64,000 bases of DNA. Source: Listeria innocua (GTDB lineage: Bacteria > Bacillota > Bacilli > Lactobacillales > Listeriaceae). The DNA lies in contig NZ_CP117229.1 in NCBI RefSeq assembly GCF_028596125.1, positions 1,720,001-1,784,000 on the forward strand, given 5' to 3'. Under the pieces are notes generated by a model. That model was not told the DNA's origin. It was given only the letters and a program-made list of their open reading frames with translations, and did no database searches. Positions 58,101-64,000 of this stretch are shown in pieces. Position 1 is the first letter of the stretch. Each line of letters starts with the position of its first letter. The translations under genes were made by a program, and so were the position numbers.

Positions 58101-58709
58101 CTCCAGTTGCCCTTCTAATTCATATAAAATATCTTGTACACGATTTAAATTTTCTTCGGTTTCAAATAATTTATTTTCAGCTTGTTTTTTACGATGTTTG
58201 TATTTAAGTACGCCGGCTGCTTCTTCAAAAATCGAGCGGCGTTCTTCTGGCTTACTGTTCAGAATTTCATCAATTTTCCCTTGCGAAATAATCGAAAAAG
58301 ACTCTCTCCCAAGTCCAGAATCCATAAATAAATCGACAATATCTTTCAGTCGACAATTTTCTTTATTGATTAAAAATTCACTATCACCATTACGGTAAAT
58401 ACGTCTAGTTACAGCTACTTCGCTATAATCAAGTGGTAAAAAATGGTCTTCATTTTCGAGAATAAGCGATACTTCTGCAAAATTAATTGGTTTACGCGTA
58501 TCACTTCCAGCAAAAATAACGTCGCCCATTCGGCCACCACGGAGCGATTTAGCGGACTGCTCACCAAGTACCCAGCGGATTGCTTCTGTAATATTACTTT
58601 TCCCGCTACCATTTGGCCCTACAACTGCAGTCATGCCGGGCACGAAATCTATCGCAACTTTGTCAGCAAAGGATTTAAAGCCATTCATTTCTAATCGTTT
58701 TAATAACAT
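55149..58709 (-). CDS. smc: Chromosome segregation SMC protein
   Basis: 1186-residue condensin subunit. The ATP-binding head half at the N-terminus has Walker A GPNGSGKS at residues 31-38. Two long coiled coils (about 165-500 and 680-1010) flank a hinge (around 510-670) that contains the GATKGG segment. The C-terminal head half has the signature LSLRSGGERALTAIALLFA and Walker B FCILDEVEAALDEANV. It starts 22 bp after rnc and ends 14 bp before ftsY, as in Bacillus. Confidence 0.98.
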   Translation of the reverse strand: MLLKRLEMNGFKSFADKVAIDFVPGMTAVVGPNGSGKSNITEAIRWVLGEQSAKSLRGGRMGDVIFAGSDTRKPINFAEVSLILENEDHFLPLDYSEVAVTRRIYRNGDSEFLINKENCRLKDIVDLFMDSGLGRESFSIISQGKIDEILNSKPEERRSIFEEAAGVLKYKHRKKQAENKLFETEENLNRVQDILYELEGQLEPLEMQASIAKDYLFQQEELEKYEVTLLASEISSLTEKLAEVRKEFGENQTVLIKLREELHAEEAIVSREKQALNETDIALDNLQERLLVETEKLEQLEGERNLQLERKKHSSENEQVYAETLAAITEKITALEEQKEVLSSSKLEKETALEIAVKAKKELEATLSKYDDLSEEAIENRKSDYIDLRHTQTTINNDLGYIERQIGQITSRIDKLDLENSQHVDERKDMLAQIDTTKTHLTKIQSELTEQMEIYREVQQTLAKQEAVFGTQERALYKHYETVQQMKSRKETLEELADDYAGFFQGVREVLKAKKEIPGILGALVELIEIPAKYQQAMETALGASAQNVVVEDDRVAREAISFLKKTKSGRATFLPLSTIQPRELPAATKNALSNQPAFIALASEVISFDQKVSPVILNALGTTILAKDLKGANTLARLVNFRYRIVTLEGDVVNAGGSMTGGATKGGKSSILTRKHELGQLAEKIAELNNSTRELESAVQVAKDSMSKKREELEETRVIGENLRLQEKELLGKLDRETENLERFNKQLQLYDIEKADGSEELNKLLERKETLLQEQVEIAKQIEKTDEEIKAMTSSSKALESKRTADLESLSSLKAQIAAKREQLQSAVEAVDRVTTTLHENYEQKEAAEQKLASLKTNLSSVHTSEESARKSIEELRKDKAETSEKLNQTRQTRTELQEKIELLEAELTQKNNQISFYVEQKNNAEISIGRLEVDITNRIDRLQEAYLLTPEQAEEKILPEVDTEQARSKVRLLKRSIDELGIVNIGAIEEFDRIQERFDFLTGQQADLLAAKETLFKVMDEMDEEMKIRFSESFEAIKTEFAIVFPELFGGGSAELVLLDPENLLTTGIDIVVQPPGKKLQNLSLRSGGERALTAIALLFAIIRVRPVPFCILDEVEAALDEANVTRFSRYLKQFESGTQFIVITHRKGTMEEADVLYGVTMQESGVSKLVSVRLEETAELIK

Positions 58710-58731
58710 GTCCGGACACCTCCATTTTTGT

Positions 58732-59421
58732 TTATCTATGTGTTAGTTGATTTATAGCAAATTGTGCCGCACTTTGTTCTGCTTGTTTTTTTGTTCTACC
58801 GCTGCCTTTTCCAAGTACTTGTCCGTTAACAATAACTTGGGCATCGAATGCTTTATTGTGTGCTGGTCCTGTTTCGCCAAGAATATCATATTCGATCAAG
58901 ACATCACGGTCCCGTTGAACAATCTCTTGTAGTTGCGTTTTGTAATCGACTGTTTGCAAGTATGCACCTGCATCAATCTTCGGAAAAATAACTCGTTCTA
59001 GAAATTTCACGACTTTATCAATACCATTATCTAAATATAGGGCGCCGATAAAAGATTCAAATACATCAGCAAGTAAAGCTGGGCGTGTTCTCCCACCTGC
59101 TTTTTCTTCTCCTTTACCTAGACGCACATATTTAGAGAAATGTACTGCTTCCGCGAACTCTACTAAGGAAGGTTCACATACAATAGCTGCACGCATTTTT
59201 GTCATGTGTCCTTCTGCCATATCTGGATATTTATTAAAAAGATAGTCTGAAACAGTTAGTTCAAGGACTGCATCACCAAGAAATTCTAGGCGCTCATTAT
59301 CTTTCACATTTTCCCGGCGATGTTCATTGACATACGAGGAATGTGTGAATGCTTGCTGTAATAATTCTACATTTTGAAAATCAAAACCAACACTTTCTTG
59401 TAATTCTTCCCATTGATTCAT
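58732..59421 (-). CDS. rnc: Ribonuclease III
   Basis: 229-residue double-strand-specific RNase. The catalytic signature [14 protein letters not shown] is at residues 42-55, followed by the second-acidic-residue segment [13 protein letters not shown], with a C-terminal double-stranded RNA-binding domain (about 155-227, KTQLQEIVQ to [18 protein letters not shown]). It processes rRNA precursors and decays double-stranded RNAs. In several bacteria its own mRNA leader is cut by the enzyme; here an 18-bp hairpin lies just upstream (59453-59500). Confidence 0.97.
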   Translation of the reverse strand: MNQWEELQESVGFDFQNVELLQQAFTHSSYVNEHRRENVKDNERLEFLGDAVLELTVSDYLFNKYPDMAEGHMTKMRAAIVCEPSLVEFAEAVHFSKYVRLGKGEEKAGGRTRPALLADVFESFIGALYLDNGIDKVVKFLERVIFPKIDAGAYLQTVDYKTQLQEIVQRDRDVLIEYDILGETGPAHNKAFDAQVIVNGQVLGKGSGRTKKQAEQSAAQFAINQLTHR

Positions 59422-59452
59422 TTCACTTGCCCCTCTCTATACTAGTAAGCAA

Positions 59453-59500
59453 GTTCATTTTCTAAACAGCCACTAGCAAAAAGCTGCTTAGAAAATGAAC
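59453..59500 (-). other. Long hairpin upstream of rnc
   Basis: 18-base arms (59453-59470 and 59483-59500) pair over their whole length in minus-strand RNA, with one G-U pair, and enclose a 12-base loop. There is no U-tract. It ends 31 bases before the rnc start codon, and resembles a double-stranded RNA substrate of RNase III. Confidence 0.65.
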
Positions 59501-59521
59501 CAACAAATCTTCTTAACCTTG

Positions 59522-59596
59522 AAAAAGAGGCTACCTGTACTACTTATCTCACGTGCGGAAGTTACCACAGCAAAGATAAGTAACACGGGCACCCTC
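59522..59596 (-). terminator. Long-stem terminator after acpP
   Basis: Minus-strand RNA: an outer stem pairs 59588-59596 with 59527-59535 (GAGGxTGCC with GGTAxCCTC) and an inner stem pairs ACTTATCT with AGATAAGT; five U follow (59522-59526). It is unusually long, about 70 bases, and separates acpP from rnc. Confidence 0.65.
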
Positions 59597-59618
59597 ATTT
59601 ATCCGGTCACATAAAGTT

Positions 59619-59855
<237 letters not shown>

Positions 59856-59876
59856 TCACTTCACCTCCCTCCAAGT

Positions 59877-59905
59877 ATTATATAGGATTATTTCTCCTAC
59901 GTAAA
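59877..59905 (-). promoter_or_regulatory. acpP promoter
   Basis: Minus-strand TTTACG (59900-59905), 17-bp spacer, perfect TATAAT (59877-59882). Confidence 0.75.
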
Positions 59906-59921
59906 CAAAAATATTTAAAGT

Positions 59922-59946
59922 AATGCGAGCCAAGTAAATTCGCATT
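59922..59946 (-). terminator. Weak hairpin after fabG
   Basis: AATGCGA and TCGCATT form a 7-bp stem with an 11-base loop, followed by a loosely U-rich sequence. It may reduce read-through from fabG into acpP. Confidence 0.45.
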
Positions 59947-59958
59947 CATTAACCAATT

Positions 59959-60702
59959 TTACATTACCATTCCGCCATCAACGGATAGTGTTTGGCCAGT
60001 AATATACTTCGATGCATCGCTTGCTAAGAAAAGAACTGCATTCGCAATATCTTCGGTTGTTCCGTAAGCACCAAGCGGAATTTGAGCTAGCATTGCTTCT
60101 TTTGTTTTATCATCTAATTTGTCTGTCATTTCGGTTGTAATGAAACCAGGAGCAACAGCATTAACGTTAATACCACGTGGAGCAAGTTCACGAGCAGTTG
60201 TTTTTGTTAAACCAATTACGCCTGCTTTACTTGCAACATAGTTTGCTTGACCTGCATTACCAATTAAGCCAACAACAGAAGCCATGTTGATAATTTTACC
60301 AGCGCGTTGTTTCATCATTGTACGACTTACTGCTTTTGTACAAAGGAAAGTTCCTTTTAGGTTGATGTTAATAACGTCATCCCACTCGTCTTCTTTCATG
60401 CGCATTAATAAATTATCACGCGTAATTCCCGCATTATTGACTAAAATGTCGATACGACCAAAGCGCTCGATTGCTTGTTTGAAAAATGCATCCACATCTT
60501 CAGCAATCGCTACATTTGCTTTCATTGCTTCTACTTCTACACCATGTTCGGCAACGAGTTTTGCTGTTTCTTCCGCAGCTTCTGGGCTACCATTGTAATT
60601 GAAGAAAATATTTGCGCCTTCTTTAGCTAATTTGATGGCGATGTCACGACCGATTCCGCGTGATCCACCTGTTACTACTGCTACTTTGCCTTGTAAAGTC
60701 AT
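59959..60702 (-). CDS. fabG: 3-oxoacyl-ACP reductase
   Basis: 247-residue short-chain dehydrogenase. NADPH loop GGSRGIG at 12-18, NAG-motif NNAGI, and catalytic Ser-Tyr-Lys in [21 protein letters not shown]. It reduces beta-ketoacyl-ACP in fatty acid elongation. It is 3 bp downstream of fabD, the expected order. Confidence 0.97.
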   Translation of the reverse strand: MTLQGKVAVVTGGSRGIGRDIAIKLAKEGANIFFNYNGSPEAAEETAKLVAEHGVEVEAMKANVAIAEDVDAFFKQAIERFGRIDILVNNAGITRDNLLMRMKEDEWDDVININLKGTFLCTKAVSRTMMKQRAGKIINMASVVGLIGNAGQANYVASKAGVIGLTKTTARELAPRGINVNAVAPGFITTEMTDKLDDKTKEAMLAQIPLGAYGTTEDIANAVLFLASDASKYITGQTLSVDGGMVM

Positions 60703-60705
60703 TAA

Positions 60706-61647
60706 TTATTCTCCTTTCAATGTCGCGGCAACACTTTTCACTGACTCAACATCACCTGCGGACAGTACAGTTACATCACGATTGATTTTCTTAATTAAAC
60801 CAGCTAAGACTTTTCCAGAACCAATTTCAACAAAAGTATCTACGCCGTTTTTAATTAATTCTTCGACAATATCTTCCCATAATACTGGGGAATAAATTTG
60901 CTTAATTAGTTTATCGCTAATTTCGGATTTATCCGTAGTTTCTTTAGCATCCACGTTATTAACTACTGGAATCTGACCATCAGAAATTTTAACTTCTGCT
61001 AAAATATCACGGAAAGCAAGTGCAGCTGGTTCCATTAAACTTGAGTGGAAAGGTCCGCTAACAGCAAGTGGTAATACGCGTTTCGCACCACTTTCTTTTG
61101 CTTTTTCGCCAGCTTTTTCAACGCCAGCAGTTGTTCCAGAGATAACGATTTGTCCTGGACAGTTCAGGTTAGCAAGTTGAACTGCATCCCCTTCAGCTGT
61201 TACTTCTTCGGTTACTTTTTTTAATGTTTCACGGTCTACGCCAAGAACCGCAGCCATTGCGCCGGCGCCATTTGGTACAGCGGCTTCCATTAATTCTCCG
61301 CGTTTACGAACAAGATAAATCGCATCACTTGCTTCTAAAAATCCGCCAGCAACAAGCGCGCTATATTCGCCAAGGCTATGTCCTGCTACGTAATCCGCTT
61401 TAACACCATATGTTTCTAATGCGCGTAAAATAGCTACACTTGTTGAAACTAATGCTGGTTGTGCATTTTCGGATTTCGTTAATAATTCGATTGGTCCTTC
61501 TGTAATAACATCTGTGATGGAAAAGCCTAATCTTTCATCAGCATCATCATAGATTTTTTTTGCTTCTGGATATTCTGCAGCTACATCTTGCCCCATGCCA
61601 ATTTTTTGTGCTCCTTGACCGGGAAATACGAATGCGATTTTAGTCAT
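60706..61647 (-). CDS. fabD: Malonyl-CoA:ACP transacylase
   Basis: 313-residue enzyme that loads malonyl onto ACP. The nucleophile is Ser91 in [13 protein letters not shown], with the N-terminal [12 protein letters not shown] loop and GPFHSSLM with the catalytic His. Its start overlaps the end of plsX by 8 bp. Confidence 0.97.
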   Translation of the reverse strand: MTKIAFVFPGQGAQKIGMGQDVAAEYPEAKKIYDDADERLGFSITDVITEGPIELLTKSENAQPALVSTSVAILRALETYGVKADYVAGHSLGEYSALVAGGFLEASDAIYLVRKRGELMEAAVPNGAGAMAAVLGVDRETLKKVTEEVTAEGDAVQLANLNCPGQIVISGTTAGVEKAGEKAKESGAKRVLPLAVSGPFHSSLMEPAALAFRDILAEVKISDGQIPVVNNVDAKETTDKSEISDKLIKQIYSPVLWEDIVEELIKNGVDTFVEIGSGKVLAGLIKKINRDVTVLSAGDVESVKSVAATLKGE

Positions 61648-62653
61648 TTGTTTCTGTTCCTCCTACTTTTACTTTATCTACTTCTGATTTGATGGTTTCA
61701 ACAACTTGTTTTTCAACCATTTCACGTACTTGACGAATAGTGGTAAAAATACCATTTGCATTAGATGATCCGTGTGCTTTTACAACTGGGGCTTGAACAC
61801 CGAATAAACAAGCGCCACCGTATTCGCTATAATCCATTTTCGCTTTTAGTTCCATTAAATCTTTTTTCAGGAAGCTTGCTGCGACTTTATTTTTAAAGCC
61901 ATTTAGTAAGCTCATTTTTAGCATACTTAGGAATGCAGCGCCTGTTCCTTCAATTGACTTAAGTACCATATTACCAGTGAATCCGTCAGTAACAACTACA
62001 TCTGCTACATCCATTAACAAATCACGTGCTTCGATATTACCGATAAATTCATAGGCATCTTGATTTTTCATTAGCTCAAATGATTTTTTTGTTAATTCAT
62101 TTCCTTTTGTTTCTTCTGTTCCGATGTTTAAAAGTGCCACACGTGGGCGTTCGATTTTACGTACTTTTTCTGCATAGACCGAACCCATTAAGCCAAACTG
62201 TAATAAATGTTCTGGTTTTGCTTCGGCATTCGCTCCTAAGTCGAGCATAACAAAGCCTTTTCCAGTAACGGTTGGAAGTGTTGGCGCAAGTGCTGGACGG
62301 TCAATCCCTTTAATGCGTCCAATGACAAAGAGTCCAGTAGACATAAGGGCACCTGTATTTCCTGCTGAGATACAGGCATCTGCTTCTCCGTCTTTTACGG
62401 CTTGGGCTGCAAGTACCATGGAAGCTTTTTTCTTCCGTTTTACGGCGCGAACTGGTTCATCGTCACTTTCTATTTTTTCATCGGTATGTATGATTTTCAC
62501 ACGAGTTTTATCTGTTAAATGTTCATTTATTTTTGTTTCGTCTCCAAAAAGAAGAATTTCGATATCTTTATATTGGGCAACAGCTTTCATTACACCTAAA
62601 ACAATTTCTTTTGGTGCGTGATCTCCACCCATCGCATCTACAGCAATTTTCAT
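61640..62653 (-). CDS. plsX: Phosphate acyltransferase PlsX
   Basis: 337-residue enzyme that makes acyl-phosphate from acyl-ACP for phospholipid synthesis. Start [18 protein letters not shown] is the family signature; further SAGNTGALM and VVTDGFTGN motifs are visible. It links fatty acid and phospholipid synthesis, and it is controlled with fapR. Confidence 0.97.
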   Translation of the reverse strand: MKIAVDAMGGDHAPKEIVLGVMKAVAQYKDIEILLFGDETKINEHLTDKTRVKIIHTDEKIESDDEPVRAVKRKKKASMVLAAQAVKDGEADACISAGNTGALMSTGLFVIGRIKGIDRPALAPTLPTVTGKGFVMLDLGANAEAKPEHLLQFGLMGSVYAEKVRKIERPRVALLNIGTEETKGNELTKKSFELMKNQDAYEFIGNIEARDLLMDVADVVVTDGFTGNMVLKSIEGTGAAFLSMLKMSLLNGFKNKVAASFLKKDLMELKAKMDYSEYGGACLFGVQAPVVKAHGSSNANGIFTTIRQVREMVEKQVVETIKSEVDKVKVGGTETND

Positions 62654-62673
62654 TATACGTCAGTCCTTTATTT

Positions 62674-63243
62674 TCATTTTTGCGTTGCGTGATACATTTC
62701 AAACTTACCTTTGAGTACAATTTCGTCTCCAACATAGCTTTTTACATCCACTATAGTAATAGCTCTGTTGTCTGTTGCTGGACGTACTTTTGCTTTTGCT
62801 ATGATGCGTTCACCTTCGTATACAGAACGAACAAAGCGAACGGTTGCTTGTGTGGTTAAAGCGAGTTCATTTGGGATGACTGCGGTTGCTAAGGAATTAG
62901 CTTGGGCAAATAGGTGATGCCCTCGAGCGATTTTATTTCGTTTAAAAACATGCTCACTTCTCACGTCAAAAATGGAAATTGCACTCTTACTAAGTTGGAT
63001 ATCAATAATTTCACCAATCACTTCATCGATGGGAAGACTTTTTACTGCGTCGGCATAATTGACACTCGCTACATGTTTGATTCGCTCTCTGAGTTCAGGG
63101 ATAGAAAGAGCCACCCGGTCTAAACGGATAGTCTGGACGCTAACCCCAAATTTTTCAGCAAGTTGCTCATCTGTTATGAAAGGATTTTCTTCAATAGCAA
63201 CTTGAAGTTTCATTTGTCGATCCTTCTTAGAATATTTTTTCAT
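62674..63243 (-). CDS. fapR: Transcription factor FapR
   Basis: 189-residue repressor of lipid synthesis that senses malonyl-CoA. It has an N-terminal helix-turn-helix ([36 protein letters not shown]) and a hot-dog-fold effector domain (about 75-189). First gene of the fapR-plsX-fabD-fabG-acpP unit; a FapR-like palindrome at 63277-63295 suggests autorepression. Confidence 0.97.
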   Translation of the reverse strand: MKKYSKKDRQMKLQVAIEENPFITDEQLAEKFGVSVQTIRLDRVALSIPELRERIKHVASVNYADAVKSLPIDEVIGEIIDIQLSKSAISIFDVRSEHVFKRNKIARGHHLFAQANSLATAVIPNELALTTQATVRFVRSVYEGERIIAKAKVRPATDNRAITIVDVKSYVGDEIVLKGKFEMYHATQK

Positions 63244-63276
63244 GCACGGTTCCTCATCTCTTTTTTTGTGAAAGGT

Positions 63277-63295
63277 ATTAACACCAGCTACTAAA
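63277..63295. promoter_or_regulatory. FapR operator upstream of fapR
   Basis: The minus strand reads TTTAGTAGCTGGTGTTAAT, close to the 17-bp FapR consensus of the type TTAGTACC-GGTACTAA. It lies 34 bp upstream of the fapR start codon. Confidence 0.65.
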
Positions 63296-63303
63296 GACTG
63301 GCT

Positions 63304-63345
63304 AAAAAAAGGAAGTTACCTCTGCTGGATAACCTTCAGAACTTC
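63304..63345 (-). terminator. recG terminator
   Basis: GGAAGTT and AACTTCC pair at the base, with CTG/CAG pairing nearer the loop (63311-63345); seven A on the plus strand give the U-tract. It separates recG from the fapR promoter. Confidence 0.75.
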
Positions 63346-63423
63346 CTCCTATTTATTGGTACTTTAATATGTTATTAAAAATCAAGCCAAGTTGCAAGTT
63401 TTTTTAAAGTTTGTTACATAGGT

Positions 63424-64000
63424 TTAATCTAGTTTTTGTTCTGTGAAGACGCCTTCTTCCTCAAGTAGCGCCACTAATTTATCGTACGTTTTATTTTCCA
63501 ACATGTTTTCTTCAAAGATCATATGGACGGCATCTTGGCGAGCGATTTCAAGCACACGGTAATCATGAACCATATCAGCGACTTTGAATTCTGGAACGCC
63601 ACTTTGTTTTCTACCGAAGAAATCTCCTGGTCCACGAAGTTCGAGGTCTCGTTCGCTGACAACAAAGCCATCGTTTGTTTCTGACATAATCATCATTCGT
63701 TCTTTTCCGACCTCGGTTTTTGGGTCAGCAATTAAAATACAATAGGATTGATCAGCCCCTCGCCCCACTCGGCCCCTCAGTTGATGCAACTGCGCTAAAC
63801 CAAAACGGTCTGCATCATATATGACCATCATCGTAGCATTCGGAACATTTACCCCAACTTCGACTACGGTAGTGGATACGAGGCAGTCAATTTTTTTATC
63901 ATTAAAGTCGCGCATAATTTGTTCTTTGTCTGCCGGTAATAACTTGCCGTGCATGAGTCCTGGAACATATTTAGTGCCCCATTTATTTTGTAAAATGTTG
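63424..64000 (-). CDS. recG: ATP-dependent DNA helicase RecG, C-terminal part
   Basis: The C-terminal 191 codons of RecG, which reverses replication forks and resolves branched DNA. The gene runs off the right edge. Visible motifs are [18 protein letters not shown] and [18 protein letters not shown] (motifs IV-V) and [20 protein letters not shown] (motif VI), followed by the TRG-like [17 protein letters not shown] segment. The upstream frame continues without a stop to base 64000. Confidence 0.97.
   Translation of the reverse strand, partial: NILQNKWGTKYVPGLMHGKLLPADKEQIMRDFNDKKIDCLVSTTVVEVGVNVPNATMMVIYDADRFGLAQLHQLRGRVGRGADQSYCILIADPKTEVGKERMMIMSETNDGFVVSERDLELRGPGDFFGRKQSGVPEFKVADMVHDYRVLEIARQDAVHMIFEENMLENKTYDKLVALLEEEGVFTEQKLD

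Noticed and set aside
54148-59421. Plus-strand frames opposite ftsY, smc and rnc
   Set aside because: They are shadows of the conserved minus-strand genes, without ribosome-binding sites or homology.

Overview
The window is chromosomal DNA of a low-GC Firmicute and is almost certainly Listeria. The gene order gatCAB / pcrB-pcrA-ligA-camS / purEKBCSQLFMNHD / rRNA / pepT / exoA / infC-rpmI-rplT / rplS / trmD-rimM / rpsP / ffh-ylxM / ftsY-smc-rnc / acpP-fabG-fabD-plsX-fapR / recG follows the Listeria backbone. A cell-wall protein with a very long Asp-Ala repeat followed by a LipA-type phosphatase lipoprotein is also typical of the genus. In L. monocytogenes the virulence gene inlC lies between infC and rplS. 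Here that interval instead holds a quinone-reductase-like flavoprotein, an HxlR regulator and a VanZ-like protein. This points to a non-pathogenic relative (L. innocua, L. welshimeri, L. marthii type) or an inlC-less lineage; the species call is inference.

Layout. 1-11600 (mostly minus strand): start of a TrmA/RlmCD-like RNA methyltransferase, an unknown membrane-anchored protein, a diacylglycerol-kinase-type lipid kinase, the GatCAB amidotransferase, and a pcrB-pcrA-ligA-camS operon. 11600-13720: a Na+-dependent SNF-family transporter, a small membrane protein and a TrpR/YerC-like regulator. 13855-26585: a complete twelve-gene operon for de novo IMP synthesis with many short overlaps, headed by paired PurR-type boxes and a good sigma-A promoter. 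26799-27323: a UPF0316 protein. 27462-32386: one rRNA operon on the minus strand with a short spacer and no tRNA.

32386-46274: HD hydrolase, ABC ATPase, PH-like protein, PepT, DUF1697 protein, exonuclease III, the infC-rpmI-rplT operon with an AUU start and a leader attenuator, the accessory HxlR/oxidoreductase/VanZ segment, rplS, a MerR-flavodoxin-MBL cluster, then trmD-rimM-ylqD, a class I amidotransferase, khpA and rpsP. 46377-52196: a toroid-fold glycosidase-like protein, the 900-residue LPXTG protein with about 216 Asp-Ala dipeptides, and the lipoprotein phosphatase LipA. 52338-64000: SRP genes (ffh, ylxM, ftsY), smc, rnc, the acpP/fab/fapR lipid operon and the C-terminal part of recG.

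The most unusual item is the Asp-Ala repeat gene: a 1.3-kb hexamer array, open in several frames on both strands, that includes a perfect 48-bp tandem duplication. Other items worth checking are the 18-bp hairpin just upstream of rnc, the MerR and HxlR operators, the hairpin joining the repeat protein to the glycosidase-like gene, and a strong Shine-Dalgarno with no gene behind it upstream of the repeat protein. I found no phage, insertion sequence, CRISPR or toxin-antitoxin system.
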